A stretch of 64,000 bases of DNA from JAFGAV01 sp041479055 (GCA_963702835.1 OY969762.1:1488001-1552000); one strand, 5' to 3'; counted from the first letter of the stretch, positions 1 through 11,472 are shown. The notes: generated by a model not told the origin, from the sequence alone. Made by a program: numbers and translations.

Positions 1-1633
1 CATTCTCCAGCTGAGGGGCATGGACGCCCGCCGGATCGTCCTCCTGCTGGATGGAATCCCGGTCTACGAGCCGTACTTCAGCTCGTTCGATCTGAAGACG
101 TTCATGGCCGGCGACATCGACTCGATCCAGATCACCAAAGGTCCGGCTTCGGTCCTCTACGGCCCCAATGCCCTGGCCGGGCTGGTCAACGTCGTCACCG
201 GCCGGCCAGGCGATCGGCCGTTTCTCTCCCTGAACGGCTCCTACGGGCAAGCCGATACCCGAAGCGCGGGTTTCCGCGGCGGCTTTCGCTGGAAGCGCCT
301 GGCCCTGGCCGGAAGCGCTCTCTACCAGGACTCGGAGGGATTTTATTATCCGGACAGTTCCGGCTCCCGGAGCCTCAGGTCCCTGAGCGATTATCGGCGG
401 TATAACCTGAACACAAAGATTTACTATTATCCCACCGAGAATTCCGAGGTCCTGGTCAGCGGCGGCCTGTACCGTTCCGCCTACGGCCTGCCGCCGGCCC
501 TGCAAGTTCAGAAGCCCCGCTACTGGCGATTCAAAAACTGGGACCGGAACTCGTTTTCGGTGGGCGGCTTCCTGGGCCTCGGGCCGCGCTCCCTGCTGCG
601 GTTCCGGGCCTATTCCGTGCAATACGACAACACCCTAGAACAATTTCAGGACAAGCAGCTTGATGCCCTCCAGGCCGTCAGCACCTTCGACAACTCGGTT
701 TTAGGCTTCTTCGGCCTGGCCGAGCTCGGGCTGGCCGAGGACCATACCCTCAAGCTCAGCCTCAGCTATCAGGCCGACCGGGCCAAAACCCGCGACGACA
801 CCGGCCTTCCCTGGCAGAGCTATGACCAGGCCACCCTTTCAGGCGCCGTGGAAGGCCACTTCAGGCTGGCCAAACCCGTATTCCTCATCGCCGGCCTGAG
901 CCTGGACAGGCTGCACAAGTTCAGGGGCCCGGCTGAAACAAGGGCTAATCCGCTGGCCGGGCTCAGGCTGACGCCGATCCCCGGCCTGGACCTCAGCCTA
1001 TCCGTGGCCAGAAGGTCCCGTTTCCCCTCGATGCGCGCGCTGTATTCCACCAGCAACGGCAACCCTGACCTCTTGAGCGAGGAAGGCCTGGCCTTCCAGT
1101 TTGACAGCCGGCTCGAGCGCTGGGCTGTCTTCCAGGCCTCCGCTTTCCTCTATCAATTCAAGGATATGATCGATACCGTGCGGCTGCCGGACGGCACCCG
1201 CCGCTACATCAATATCGGCCGGGCCTACATCCGCGGGCTCGAGCTGGGAATAAGGAAGGACCTGGACAGGCTTTCGGCCTCAATCAATTACACCTTCCTC
1301 GACCACCGCAACCAGACGGCCGACCGGCCTCTGGACATCATCCCCAGGCACCTTCTCCAGGCCGACGTCTCCTGGGTTCCCCTGGAGAGCCTGCGGCTCA
1401 CCGCCCTGGGGACAGCGGCTTCTTCCTCATCCTGGTACGACTCAAACCGCCAGGCCGTGCTGGCCGTACCCTCCTATTTTTATTTTGATGTAGTTTTGTC
1501 GTACGGCGGAGAATGGGGCGAAATCTATCTAAAAGCCGGCAACATTTTCGACCAGTCCTTCTTCACCGAGCCGGGATTCCCGTGGCCCGGCCGCTTCCTG
1601 GAATTGGGCTTTAAAATTGATGTATTACGGTAA
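1..1633 (+). CDS. TonB-dependent outer-membrane receptor (5' end cut by window)
   Basis: The frame is open from base 2, so the gene begins outside the window; 543 residues are visible. The start shows the end of a plug domain: LDGIPVYEP, then the ITKGPASVLYGPNALAGLVN stretch typical of TonB-dependent receptor plugs. The rest is a long series of alternating aromatic/hydrophobic strands ending in a short amphipathic strand, as expected of a 22-strand outer-membrane barrel, and an NIFDQSFF motif lies near the end. The family takes up large ligands (siderophores, cobalamin, glycans, peptides) using energy from TonB. Two TonB genes lie downstream at 19.3 and 24.1 kb. The substrate cannot be told from the sequence. 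The next gene is convergent, 43 bp away. Confidence 0.9.
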   Translation, partial: ILQLRGMDARRIVLLLDGIPVYEPYFSSFDLKTFMAGDIDSIQITKGPASVLYGPNALAGLVNVVTGRPGDRPFLSLNGSYGQADTRSAGFRGGFRWKRLALAGSALYQDSEGFYYPDSSGSRSLRSLSDYRRYNLNTKIYYYPTENSEVLVSGGLYRSAYGLPPALQVQKPRYWRFKNWDRNSFSVGGFLGLGPRSLLRFRAYSVQYDNTLEQFQDKQLDALQAVSTFDNSVLGFFGLAELGLAEDHTLKLSLSYQADRAKTRDDTGLPWQSYDQATLSGAVEGHFRLAKPVFLIAGLSLDRLHKFRGPAETRANPLAGLRLTPIPGLDLSLSVARRSRFPSMRALYSTSNGNPDLLSEEGLAFQFDSRLERWAVFQASAFLYQFKDMIDTVRLPDGTRRYINIGRAYIRGLELGIRKDLDRLSASINYTFLDHRNQTADRPLDIIPRHLLQADVSWVPLESLRLTALGTAASSSSWYDSNRQAVLAVPSYFYFDVVLSYGGEWGEIYLKAGNIFDQSFFTEPGFPWPGRFLELGFKIDVLR

Positions 1634-1676
1634 TGGATAATTAGATGACTGTCACCTTTATGAGTGACGCCGAATT

Positions 1677-2222
1677 TTAAAGCCCCAAGTCGGCGTCAAT
1701 CCCCTGCATGGCCTTAAGGCAGATTGAGACAAAATCGTTGAGCTCCAGGCCCAGGTTGCGGCACTCCTCGATCTCCTCGCGCCGGGCGCCGCGGGCAAAG
1801 CTTTTCTCCTTGTAGCGATGCATGACAAATTCCAGGCTCATGCTCTTCAACTTTTTTTCCGGGTGCATGAGCGTGGCGGCGATGATCAGGCCGGTCAGCG
1901 GGTCGCTGGAGTAGATCGCCCAGTCCATGGCGCTCTCACAGGCCACCTTGGCGGCGTGGGCCTGGACGGCATGGATGACTTCCGGAGCTATCCCTTTTTC
2001 ATTCAGGATCTTAACGGTTTCAGTGGTGTGCAGCTCGGGGCTCTTCTCCGTGGTCTCGTAGTCCAGGTCATGGAGGATGCCGGCCAGGCCCCAGGCCTCC
2101 GGGTCGTGGCAGAGGCGTCCGGCCAGGGCCCTCATGCAGGCCTCCACGGCTAAACAGTGCTTGACCAGGTTCTTGTTCTTCAGATGCTGTTTGAGCAGCT
2201 CCAAGGCTTCATTCCTGTTCAT
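1677..2222 (-). CDS. HD-domain metal-dependent phosphohydrolase
   Basis: A 181-aa soluble protein. It carries the HD hallmark residues in order: a His in VKHCLAVE, the HD pair in GILHDLDYE, a His in VHAVQAHA, and a late Asp in YSSDPLTGL. This pattern marks small HD/HDIG hydrolases that act on phosphate esters or nucleotides; the substrate is unknown. The frame stays open further upstream (to 2345), but that stretch overlaps the preceding lipoprotein gene in another frame. The ATG at 2222 has a near-perfect AGGAGGT upstream, so I chose it. It lies 17 bp downstream of the PQQ lipoprotein gene and is probably co-transcribed with it. Confidence 0.85.
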   Translation of the reverse strand: MNRNEALELLKQHLKNKNLVKHCLAVEACMRALAGRLCHDPEAWGLAGILHDLDYETTEKSPELHTTETVKILNEKGIAPEVIHAVQAHAAKVACESAMDWAIYSSDPLTGLIIAATLMHPEKKLKSMSLEFVMHRYKEKSFARGARREEIEECRNLGLELNDFVSICLKAMQGIDADLGL

Positions 2223-2239
2223 GGTCAACCTCCTATTCC

Positions 2240-3595
2240 TCAGCGGATGATGCGATAGGGCATCTCCGCTTCCACGGTCTCTTGGCTGTCCGAGACTCTG
2301 ACGACGATCACAAATTCCCCCTCCTCCTCCGGGAACCAGGTCCATGCCTCCCGGGGAGAGGCTTCCTGAACAACCTTCTCCCCGGCGCCGCTCCGGAGCA
2401 GAAATTGGAAACTCGGCCCGCGGAAGCCCTTTGCCCCGGCGGTGAGTGTGATCTCTTCGGCGATTTTTTGCGGCGATTCTTTGGAGGCGCTCAAGGTCAC
2501 CTTGGCCTCTCTTTTGAGAAAGATGAGGCGGCCTTCATCTTTCTGAGCGTCAAAGACATGGACCAGGAGGGATGGGTTTATCCAAACCGGGTTCGAGCGC
2601 AATTCGCCGAGGGCCTGGAACCGGCCGACTTCCTCGCCGTTGCGGGCATCGAAGCTCACCAGGCCCGAAGACATTAAGGCGGCGACGACCTGTCCGTCGG
2701 CCAGCTCCAAGTCAAAGCCGGAGCGGCTGGAGAGAGTTCTCCACCACAGGATCTCGCCGCTCCTTTTGTTCAGGCACATCAGGAGGCCCTGGGCGGTTAG
2801 AAAAAATATCCTTTTTTGGTCAGCCAGGGCCGGCCTGGCCGGAAGCCCGGCCAGCCGGAGGCGCCACTTCGTCCGGCGCCGATAAAGGTCCAGGCAGAGA
2901 AACATCTGGGCCTCTGTGCCGGCATAGAGCCTGTCGCCCTCCAACAGAGGAGGAACAGAGATCTTTCCGCCGCAGTCCATATCGCCGCGGAGCTGTCCCC
3001 CGGAGCTGAGGAAAAAAAGCCTTCCTTCGTCACCGCCGCACACGATGAAGAGCCGGCCCTGCCGGTCCTTCCACGGCAGGGCGCCGGTCCGCAGGGCGGC
3101 CTTAGTTTTGAACCTCCAGATGTCCTGCCCGGTCTCGGGCTGCAAACAGTAAAGGCTGCCTTGCTCAGTGCCGACATAAAGGCATCCCTCAATTTCCGCC
3201 AGCGGGCCGGCTACGGTTTCGCCCAAACCTCTCGACCAAAGGAGCCAGCCTGAACGATCCAGGCTGTAGATGATATTCTCATCATCGACAACATAAAGGC
3301 TTTCCCGGCCCAAGCTTACCGGAAGAGAAATCGGATGGGACGCTTTGAAATCCCAGGCGACTTCCCGCCGGCGGACATCTATGGCCAGCACTTGGCCGCG
3401 GTCGGTGGTGAAATAGTAATAGGCCCCATCCTTCAGGCCGGGCGGGATGACCTGGCCGCCGTAGCTGAGGGAACGGAATTGAACCAGGGGAAACACGGGC
3501 CCCGAGGCTAAGGGAACAGGCTTGAGGGAAAAAAAGGCGCAGCCGGCCGTAGCCGCACAGATGACCCCGGCCAGCGCGAGCTTGGCATTCTTCAT
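2240..3595 (-). CDS. PQQ-like beta-propeller lipoprotein (BamB-like fold)
   Basis: A 451-aa protein with a lipoprotein signal (hydrophobic stretch, then TAGC lipobox, acylated Cys at about residue 19). The body holds repeated propeller blades of the PQQ type: AIDVRRREVAWDF, SLDRSGWLLWSRG, CLQPETGQDIWRFKT, CLNKRSGEILWWRT. About seven blades fill residues 50-340. The last ~100 residues form a separate domain that looks like an immunoglobulin-like or PKD-like fold (VVRVSDSQETVEAEMPY). The family resembles BamB, but nothing nearby links it to outer-membrane protein assembly; it may be a generic periplasmic scaffold. It is divergent from the hybrid kinase gene. Confidence 0.85.
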   Translation of the reverse strand: MKNAKLALAGVICAATAGCAFFSLKPVPLASGPVFPLVQFRSLSYGGQVIPPGLKDGAYYYFTTDRGQVLAIDVRRREVAWDFKASHPISLPVSLGRESLYVVDDENIIYSLDRSGWLLWSRGLGETVAGPLAEIEGCLYVGTEQGSLYCLQPETGQDIWRFKTKAALRTGALPWKDRQGRLFIVCGGDEGRLFFLSSGGQLRGDMDCGGKISVPPLLEGDRLYAGTEAQMFLCLDLYRRRTKWRLRLAGLPARPALADQKRIFFLTAQGLLMCLNKRSGEILWWRTLSSRSGFDLELADGQVVAALMSSGLVSFDARNGEEVGRFQALGELRSNPVWINPSLLVHVFDAQKDEGRLIFLKREAKVTLSASKESPQKIAEEITLTAGAKGFRGPSFQFLLRSGAGEKVVQEASPREAWTWFPEEEGEFVIVVRVSDSQETVEAEMPYRIIR

Positions 3596-3646
3596 GGGAA
3601 TCCCATCTTACCAATTTCCGGGCGCTGTCACAAATTCAGTTTCATG

Positions 3647-3676
3647 TTGACTCCACTCCCGGCCGGATGGTAATCT
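3647..3676 (+). promoter_or_regulatory. Predicted sigma70-type promoter for the hybrid kinase
   Basis: TTGACT at 3647, an 18-bp spacer, then TAATCT at 3671. It sits in the divergent intergenic region upstream of the sensor kinase. Pattern match only. Confidence 0.35.
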
Positions 3677-3820
3677 TATCTTGTATTTATTGAATATTTT
3701 GGATTTGAGAGAGCGGGAGGCATGATTTTTCAGAAATGCCTTCTCCATCATTTTCCCTTTATCCCGGATCACCTCATCTCGGGTCGAAGTCCGACTCCCG
3801 GTGACCGGAAAGGAAAACCA

Positions 3821-6800
3821 ATGAGCAAAAGAACAGGCCCAGCCAAGGCCCTTGGGTTTTTCATCCTGTTCTGCTTCTTTGCCGCTTTAATTGCGGCGGC
3901 GCCCCCTGCCCAGGCGGAGGGGTTATCTTTCCAACACCTGTCCATTGAGAACGGGCTCTCCCAAGGCTCGGTGCTGTGCATTCTCCAGGACAACCAGGGT
4001 TTCATGTGGTTCGGGACTGAAGAGGGCTTGAACCGTTATGACGGGAACAAGTTCGCCCATTTTAAATATAGGCTGGAAGACCCGGCCAGCCTGAGCGACA
4101 ACTCGGTCTGGGCCATCTTCGAGGATTCCCAGGGAGTGTTATGGGCGGGAACGCTGGGCGGCCTGAACAGGTTCGACCGCCAAACGGAAAAATTCACTAG
4201 GTTCCAGCACAACCCGAATAACCCCCACAGCCTAAGCCACAACTCTGTCTATGCCATCACCGAAGACCGGGAAGGCAGGCTCTGGGTCGGGACCGAAGGC
4301 GGAGGCGTGAATGTTTACAACCGAAAAACGAACACATTCACCCGGTACATGAATGACCCTCTTGACCCCCGGAGCCTCAGCCACAATGCGGTCTATGCCA
4401 TTTGTGAAGGCCGTTCGGGCGCTCTTTGGTTTGCCACGCAGGCGGGCCTGGACAGGCTCGACTCGAGGACAAAGACTTTCATGCATTTCCGTCATGACTC
4501 CAAAAATCCCGACAGCCTGAGCCTGGACAGGGTGAGAACGATTATCGAGGACCGCCAGGGCCGGCTGTGGGTGGGCACCGACGGCGGCGGGTTGAACGCC
4601 CTGGACTCCAAGACGGGCAAATTCACCCGCTATGGGCACGACCCTCGGAACCCGAAGAGCCTGGTCCACGACTCCGTCAACTCGATCTATGAGGACAGCA
4701 GCGGATACCTCTGGGTTGGGACGATGGACGGACTCAGCCGCTATGACCGCCGGACTCAGTCGTTTGAAAACTTCCGGAACATGGGGACCGATCCCGACAG
4801 CCTGAGCACGAATTACGTGGTTTCCATTTTCGAAGACAAGACGGGCGTGCTGTGGGTGGGGACAAGAAGCAGGGGGGTCAACAAGTATGTCCGGAATAAA
4901 ACCAAGTTCGTTCTCTTTCGCCATATTCCCGATGACCCGCGCAGCCTGGCCGCCGATGCGGTCCGTGCCTTTGCCGAGGACCAGGGGAGCAATCTTTGGG
5001 TTGGGATGGAGAACGGCGGAGTGGATTATTTCAACCGGAAAACAGACACCTTTCGCCACCTCCCCCAGGAGACGAACGCTCCCGGCTACCTGAACCAGGA
5101 ATCGGTCTACTCTGTTTGCCTGGACCAACAGGGGATGCTGTGGATCGGGGCGCGCAGCCAGGGGTTGATCAGGTTTGACCCGAAGAAAAAGACATTCACT
5201 CAATTTGTGAATGATCCCCATGATCCAAGCAGCCTCAGCCATAACTTTGTACGCTCGATCGTCGAGGATCCCCAGGGAGCGATTTGGATCGGCACGGACG
5301 GCGGAGGAGTCAACCGATACGACCGGAGGACAGGAAAGTTCAGCCGCTATCAGAATGACCCGGGCGATCCTGACAGCCTGAGCAATGACTTTGCCCGAAT
5401 ACTCTTCGTTGACCGTCAGGGCGATCTATGGGTCGGGACTTTTGGCGGCGGGCTGAACAAGCTCGACCGGAAGACAAATCGATTCATCCGCTATAAGAAC
5501 AAACCCGGAAACCCGGCCAGCTTGAACGATAACTTCATCATGTCCCTCAACGAAGATGCCGCCGGCGCTCTGTGGGTGGGAACAAACGGCGGCGGGCTGA
5601 GCAGGTTCGACCGGGCCAAGGAAACCTTTTCGGCCTATACGGAAGAAAACGGTCTTTCAAACAACATGATCTATGGGATCCTGATGGACCCTTCGGGGAA
5701 CATCTGGATAAGCAGCAACCGGGGGCTGTCTAAGCTGAATCCCGCGACGGGAACGATAAAAAACTACGACCCCTCCGACGGCCTTCAGAGCAACGAGTTC
5801 AACGGCGGCGCCTCCTACCTAAGCCGGAAGGGCGAGATGTTCTTCGGCGGTGTCAACGGGTTCAACTGCTTTTTTCCGGAAGACATCAAGAACAACCCGT
5901 ATGTGCCGACAGTGGTGATCACCGGGCTTCAGATAGGCAACTCTCCGGTAGCCGTCGGGGAGAAGGTCGAGGGCGTCAGGGTGCTGGACAGGTCCATTAC
6001 GGAAACGAAAGCCCTGACCTTGCCTTCTCGATTTCGGGTGGTCTCTTTTGAATACGCGGCTCTGCATTATGTTGCCCCCGAGAAGAACCTCTATGCCTAC
6101 AAGATGGATGGATTAGAAAAGGAATGGAACAATGCCGGGGGGCGCCGCTTCGTCAGCTATTCGAACCTCCCCGCGGGCCAATACACCTTCCGGGTGAAAG
6201 CCTCAAACAACGACGGCCTGTGGAACGAGAAGGGGATCTCCTTGAACATCAAGGTCATTCCCCCTTTCTGGAGGACGCGCTGGTTCCAGGGGCTCATCTT
6301 GCTGGCGGCGCTCATCGGAATAGCCGTGGCCTATAAAGCCCGGACCTCGGCCATCCGAAGAAGGAGCCTTCAACTGGAGCGCCGGATCCAGGAGCGCACG
6401 GCCGAGCTGCAGCAGGAAGTGTCCGAGCGCAAGCAGCTGGAGGAAAAGGCCAAGAGCCAGGCCCGCCGGGCGACGCTGATCTATGAGACCGGACGATATC
6501 TGAGCAGCAAGCTGAAGCTGGAAGAGCTTTTCCCGGCCGTGGTCACGGCCATCCGTGATACCTACAGTTACCATGGCATTATGCTGTTCCTTCTCGACGA
6601 CGACAAGCAGGAGCTTTTCCTGCAATCCTATTCTGCTTCCGCCAAGTACGCTTTGCTTGACGGTTTGAGGATCCCCTCGGCCAAGGGATCATCGGCCACA
6701 CCGCGGCAACCGGAAAATCTTATATCAGCGGGGATATCGACCGAGACCTCCATTTCCGGCGCCAAGCCGAGGAGGAGACGAAATCCGAGCTCAGCGTGCC

Positions 6801-9714
6801 CATCAAAACAGGCGACAAGGTCATCGGCATCCTCGACCTGCAGAGCGCCGCCCCTAACGCTTTCAACGAATCGGATGTGTTCGCCATGGAAACGCTCAGC
6901 ACCCAGATTGCGGCGGCCATCGAAAACGCCCGGCTCTATAGACAGGCGGAACAGGAAATTTCCAGCCGCCGGAGGGCGGAGGAAGAACTGGAGACACGAA
7001 GAAAATACTTGGAGTCGGTTTTCTTTAACACGCCCGATGCCATCGTCACCACCGATGCCGCCCATAACATCACCGGATGGAATCCGGGAGCGGAGAAAAT
7101 CTTCGGGCATAAGCTGGAGGAAGTGCTGGGAAAAAACATCGATGACATCGTCGCCCGGAGCGATGTCATGGCCGAGGCCAAAGCTCTGACCAGGCTGAGC
7201 CTGGAGGGAAAATCGTTCATCCCCCTGGAAACCGTCCGCTACCGGAAGGACGGCAGTCCGGTCAACGTCATCGTGGCCGGGTCGGCCATACGGGTGGGCG
7301 ACAGACTCGAAGGGGTCGTCTTTGTCTATCAGGACATCACCGAGAAAAAAAGGGCGGCCGAAGAGCTGGAAAAACGCCAAAAATACCTGGAATTCATCCT
7401 GTTCAACGCGCCCAGCGCGATTGTCACAACCGATGCGCAGTTCCATGTCACGGAATGGAGCCCGGGCGCGGAAAAAATATTCGGCTATACCCGGTCAGAA
7501 GTCCTGGGGAAAAATGTGGACGATGTCGTGACCCGGCCGGATCACAAAGCTGAGGCCGAAAACTTCTCCAAGCTGACCTACAAAGGAGAGGCCACCGAGC
7601 CGATAGAATCCGTTCGCTATAGGAAAGACGGCTCCCCCATCCATGTCATCATCTCCAGCTCCCCCATCACCATCGGAAACGAGTTCATCGGCGGAATGGC
7701 CGTTTATACGGATATCACCGAGAGGAAAAAGGCCGAAGAAACGATTCAGCGCGAGGCGGCCAAGCTTTCGGCCATGATTACGGGTATGGAAGAGGGCGTG
7801 ATCTTCATCGACAGCGACGACCGCATCCTGGAGATCAACGAATATTTCCTTAAGCTCCTGGGCAAAAAACGCGAAGAAGCTATCGGCCGAAGGCTTTGGG
7901 ATTTTGACCCCTCCCTGGCCCAGGACAAGTTGCGGGACCCGGTGGAAAGCTTCAAAACCAAGCCTCAGGCCCTGCCCGAGTCCATAGAAATGCCTTTTCT
8001 TGGCCTGGAATCCATCTTCCGCCTCCAGCCCGTCTATCTCAACCTCAACTACGAAGGCCTCATCATCAACATGATCGACGTCACCGAGCTCGTCCAGGCC
8101 CGGAAACAGGCCTTGGAGGCCAGCCGGGCCAAAAGCGACTTCCTGGCCAATATGAGCCACGAGATCCGAACGCCCATGAACGGAATTTTCGGAATGACGG
8201 AACTGGCCCTGGACACTCGCTTGACGACGGAGCAGAGGGAATACTTGGAAGCGGTGAAGGTCTCAGCGGAATCCTTGATGACCATCATCAACGACATTCT
8301 CGATTTTTCCAAGATCGAGGCCAAGAGGCTCGACTTCGAGAACATCAATTTCAGCCTGCGGGACACCCTCCACCTCATCGTCAGCGGCCTGGCCTTGCCA
8401 GCAGAAAAAAAGGGGCTGGAGCTGGTCTATCGCGTCCCGGCCGAAGTCCCCGACCAAGTGGTAGGTGACCCCGGCCGGCTGCGGCAGATCCTGACCAATC
8501 TTCTCGGCAATTCCATCAAATTCACCAACCAGGGCGAAGTGGTCGTTTCCGCGGAGGTCGATTCGCGGGTTGACCATAAGATCAAGCTGCACTTCACGGT
8601 CAAAGACACGGGCATCGGAATACCGCCAGATAAGTTGGAAACCGTCTTCGAACCGTTCGCCCAGGTGGACAGCTCAACGACGCGGATCTACGGCGGCACG
8701 GGTCTTGGCCTGGCCATCGTCTCCCAGCTGGTCAGCCTGATGGGAGGGCGGATCTGGGTCGAAAGCAAGCTGGGCGAGGGAAGCACCTTCCACTTCCTGG
8801 TGACTCTGACTTTGGCTGAAGAAGCGGAAGAAGAACTCGTCCCGGTCGAATTTGAAGACATTCAAAACCTGCCGGTTCTGGTGGTGGACGATAACGCCAC
8901 CAACCGCAGGGTCCTGTCCGAAATGCTGACCAACTGGAGCATGAGACCCCAGGAGGCGGAGAACGCCGCCTGGGCCCTAAAGATGTTGGAGCAGTGCCGG
9001 CAATCGGGCCAGGGCTTCCGCCTGATTCTGCTCGACGCCAACATGCCGGACATGAACGGCTTTGAACTGGTCGAGGAGATCAAGCGGGCCCCCGGCCTGG
9101 GCAACCCCCTGATCATGATGTTGAGCTCGGCCGGGTTTCGGGGGGACGCCGCGCGGTGCCGAAAGCTGGGGGTTTCGGCTTATCTGACCAAGCCGGTCAA
9201 GCAGTCCTTTCTATTGGATGCCATCCTGATGGCTCTGGGGACCACGCCCCAGAAACGGGCTAAACCGCCGCTCATCACCCGGTTCTCGCTGCAGCAAGCC
9301 CGCCAAAAATATTCCATTCTTCTGGCCGAGGACAATATCATCAACCAAAAAATGGCGGTGCGGATCCTGGAGAACCACGGCCACACCGTCAAGGTGGCCG
9401 GCAACGGCCTGGAGGCCCTTTCGGCCCTGGAGAAAGAGTCCTTTGACTGCATCCTCATGGATGTCCAGATGCCGCAGATGGACGGGTTCCAGGCGACGGC
9501 CATGATCAGAAAGAAGGAGAAAGAGACGGGCCGGCACATTCCCATCCTGGCCATGACGGCCCATGCCATGAAGGGAGATCGGGAGAAATGCCTGGAGGCC
9601 GGGATGGATGATTATATCTCCAAACCGCTGAAGCCTTTCGAAATCCTGAAGGCGGTTGACCTAGTCGTCAGCCAGCTCAAGCCGAAGAAAAAGGGTGGGG
9701 CCGGCCGGAGCTAA
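3821..9714 (+). CDS. Giant hybrid histidine kinase: propeller sensor, Y_Y_Y, GAF, PAS x3, HisKA, HATPase, two receivers (one frameshift)
   Basis: Reconstructed protein of about 1,964 aa. Order: signal peptide (1-32); two-component-regulator propeller repeats (~35-700, motifs like LWVGT.GGGLNR and D..SLS); Y_Y_Y domain (~730-805); one membrane helix (~815-840); coiled coil; GAF (~890-1035); three PAS domains (~1060-1420); HisKA with the phospho-accepting His in NMSHEIRTP (~1447); HATPase (GTGLGL box); two receiver domains with phospho-Asp in LLDANMPDMNG and ILMDVQMPQMDG. It lacks the C-terminal AraC helix-turn-helix of the Bacteroidetes versions, so output must go through a partner. The frame breaks inside the GAF at about 6673: bases 3722-7189 and 6796-9714 are open in different frames, and one added C in the C4 run restores a normal GAF sequence. 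ATG at 3821 was chosen over 3722 because it is followed directly by the signal peptide and preceded by AAGGAAAA. Confidence 0.88.
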
Positions 9715-9782
9715 AGCTACAGGAGCTCGCCGCATATCTTTACATGATCCGGGAATGCTGATAATATACTAACCTTATCAAA

Positions 9783-9962
9783 ATGGTAAATTACATACTT
9801 CTCTATAAAATCAAGAAAAAAGTCAAAACCATCATCAAGGACAAGATTTCCGATGAGGAGCTGGCCACCACGCCGAAATCCTGCCTGGACTGTCTGGCCA
9901 CGGACATCAGCTGGGAGGTCTATTACCTGGTCAAGGATAAGGACAAACCCGAGTCGAGCTGA
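9783..9962 (+). CDS. 59-aa protein with a CxxC motif
   Basis: A short reading frame 68 bp after the hybrid kinase. The protein has a Lys-rich start (KIKKKVK), an SCLDC motif at about residues 33-37, an aromatic stretch (SWEVYYLV) and a charged tail. The single CxxC could bind a metal or be redox-active. No clear ribosome-binding site is seen. I do not recognise a family. The position between two well-supported genes and the sensible composition favour a real gene over chance. Confidence 0.4.
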   Translation: MVNYILLYKIKKKVKTIIKDKISDEELATTPKSCLDCLATDISWEVYYLVKDKDKPESS

Positions 9963-9971
9963 AACAGAGCT

Positions 9972-11295
9972 TCAGCCTTCCTTCTTTTCCGCCTTCTCCC
10001 GCCGGATCTTCTCCTTCATTTCCGCCCACCATTCCAGCCGCTTCTTGACGTCCACCTCGCGGCCCATGGCGCTGGGGACATAGTAGCGCCGGCCGCGGAG
10101 GCGCTCCGGCATGGTCTCCATGTCCGTGGTGGCTTCGGCGAAATCATGGGCGTAGGCATAGTCCTTTCCGTAGTCGAAGTCTTTCATCAGCCGGGTGACC
10201 GGGTTGCGGATGTGCAGGGGGACGGGCTCGAAGGGGCTTTTCTCCACATCTTCCCTGGCCTGGCCGAAGGCGGCATAGACCCGGTTGCTCTTGGCCGCGG
10301 CGGCCAGATAGACCACCGCCTCGGCCAGGGCCAGCTCGCCCTCGGGCGAGCCCAGGAAATCGTAAGCCTCCTTGGCCCACAGGCTGACGGCCAGCGCCTG
10401 AGGATCGGCCAACCCCACGTCCTCGGAGGCGAAGCGGACCAGGCGGCGGGCAATGTAGAGAGGGTCCTCGCCGGCGGCGATCATACGGGCCAGCCAGTAG
10501 AGCGAGGCGTCCACGTCGCTGTTGCGCAGGCTTTTGTGCAGGGCGGAGATGAGGTTGAAGTGCTCCTCCCCGGACTTATCGTAAAGAAGGGTTCGCTGCT
10601 GGAGGGCTTCCTGGACTCTCGGCCACCGTCACCCGCCCGGAGCGGGCCAGGCTGGCCCCGATCTCCAGGGTGTTGAGGGCCCGGCGGGCGTCGCCGTTGG
10701 CATAGTCCACGATCATCCGGCGAGCCTCATCATCGAGCACCAAGCCCTGCCGGGCCAGGCCGTTTTTTTCGTCGGCCAGGGCGTCGTCCAGGACCCGGAC
10801 CAGCGCTTCCTCATCCAGCGGCTTGAGCCAAAGAACCTTCATCCGCGACAGCAGCGGGGCGATGACCTCGAAGGAAGGGTTCTCCGTGGTAGAGCCGAAG
10901 AGAATGATGTCTCCCCTCTCCACATAGGGCAGGAAGGCCGCCTGCTGGGCCTTGTTGAAGCGGTGGATCTCGTCGACGAAGATGACCAGGGGCTTGCCCA
11001 GCAGCTTCCTCTGCTGCTCGCTCTCGGCCATGACCGACTTGACCTCTTTGATCCCGGACAGCACGGCGCTGAAGAACACCGAGGGCAGGTCGAACCGCTC
11101 AGCCAGCATGGAAGCCAGGGTCGTCTTGCCCGAGCCGGGCGGGCCCCAGAAGATGAGCGACACCAGCCGGCCGGCCTCGATGAGCTCGGTCAATATCTTG
11201 CCCGGGCCGATGAGGTGCTCCTGGCCGTAGAATCGCTCCAGGCTGTGCGGCCGCATCCTCTCGGCCAGGGGCGTATGCTCGGTCTGGTGTTTCAT
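9972..11295 (-). CDS. rarA: Replication-associated recombination protein A, AAA+ ATPase (one frameshift)
   Basis: Two open frames together make a full RarA/MgsA-type ATPase of about 440 aa. The first part (11295 to ~10616) holds Walker A GPPGSGKTT, Walker B VIFVDEIHR and sensor residues in FGSTTENPSFE. The second part (down to 9972) holds the RarA-specific tail: LISALHKSLR, ASLYWLARM, ASEDVGLADP, RNPVTRLMKDFDYGKDY. RarA acts with SSB at stalled replication forks. The frame breaks between about 10612 and 10622; removing one base (or adding two) joins the parts as AEVQEALQQR. As written the protein stops after a 15-residue off-frame tail. It is most likely an assembly error, since both halves are intact. 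Confidence 0.88.
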
Positions 11296-11472
11296 CCGCT
11301 CACTCGGTCCTCATTATATCATTTTACGGACCTAGCCCTTTGTCCCGCTGGTCATAGGCCCCCATGCTTCTCGCTCGTTCCCCACTCGCCTTGACGGGGC
11401 CGGAGTCTCATGCTAATTTTAAGCTGAATTCAGACCAGGCTCCGGAGAAGCGGAGCCGGGCAGGTCTTTTTC

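Noticed and set aside
4232..5242. Long minus-strand frame of 336 codons opposite the propeller region of the hybrid kinase
   Set aside because: It mirrors the repeated plus-strand blades; its periodic composition is a by-product of the repeats and it has no ribosome-binding site.
6660..6690. Programmed ribosomal frameshift in the hybrid kinase
   Set aside because: No X-XXY-YYZ heptamer or obvious downstream pseudoknot; simple homopolymer loss explains it, as at other sites in the window.
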